In this document: positions 5,759 through 5,796 of the stretch, one piece after another | Numbering within the stretch: position 1 is the first letter of the stretch | Layout: each line of letters opens with the position of its first letter | From: Clostridiales bacterium | GTDB lineage: Bacteria; Bacillota; Clostridia; Oscillospirales; Acutalibacteraceae | Direction of reading: 5' to 3' | DNA length: 5,796 bases | Assembly (NCBI GenBank): GCA_021200075.1 | Contig: JAJQGZ010000071.1 | Span: 1-5,796 of the forward strand | Made by a program: the position numbers and the translations under genes | The notes under the pieces: model-generated | Told to the model about the DNA's origin: nothing | Databases searched by the model: none | What the model saw: the letters and a program-made list of their open reading frames with translations, nothing else

Positions 5759-5796
5759 CGTCTAAAACTTTATGAATAGTTTTTATCGTTGTGTAA

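Larger units (their letters stand above)
5421..5796. other. Gene-free region upstream of the NfeD operon
   Basis: These 376 bases hold the NfeD ribosome site, the 12-base tandem repeat, a promoter, two hairpins, the second REP-like palindrome and the right end repeat. From about 5654 onward nothing else is recognisable. The only open stretch of note is a 27-codon reverse frame (5733-5650) with no ribosome site. No RNA gene is seen. Confidence 0.6.

Noticed and set aside
1..5796. CRISPR array, tRNA, rRNA, riboswitch or toxin-antitoxin pair
   Set aside because: Both strands were read for repeat-spacer periodicity, tRNA-like T-loops and small paired genes; none was found.

Overview
The window looks like a chromosomal accessory stretch of a low-to-moderate GC Gram-positive, most likely a gut-type Clostridia (Oscillospiraceae/Ruminococcus-like). 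This rests on AT-rich intergenic DNA, strong AGGAG-type ribosome sites, a YtrA-type GntR-ABC operon and a GTAG-headed GC-rich palindrome. The assignment is inferred from style, not from a marker gene.

Layout. Bases 1-281 hold a 14-bp sequence repeated inverted at the other end, a REP-like palindrome, a sigma-A-type promoter and a three-half-site operator. Then comes a forward operon: a YtrA-type GntR repressor (TTG start at 282), an ABC ATPase (652-1549) and a large ABC-2-type permease with a roughly 395-residue non-membrane C-terminal region (1521-3953). A hairpin at 3978-4012 can terminate transcription from both sides. On the reverse strand a second operon reads leftward from a promoter near 5474-5502: a short NfeD protein (4995-5420), then a paraslipin-type SPFH protein (4042-4979). 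Bases 5421-5796 hold promoter, tandem repeat, hairpins, the second REP-like copy and the second 14-bp end repeat, but no gene I can support.

Function. The repressor probably binds the operator between its own promoter and start codon and represses the ABC exporter until an unknown, possibly envelope-active, ligand appears. The NfeD-paraslipin pair is a membrane-organising/quality-control module and is probably functionally separate from the transporter.

The most notable property is that three of the five genes are broken only by single-base indels. There is one in the ATPase, five in the permease and one in the SPFH gene; six of the seven lie in A or T runs. No nonsense substitution is seen in the rebuilt frames, and the lesions are spread roughly in proportion to coding length. 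This favours consensus errors in the assembly (or very recent decay) over old pseudogenes. I found no RNA gene, CRISPR array, transposase or clearly new system.
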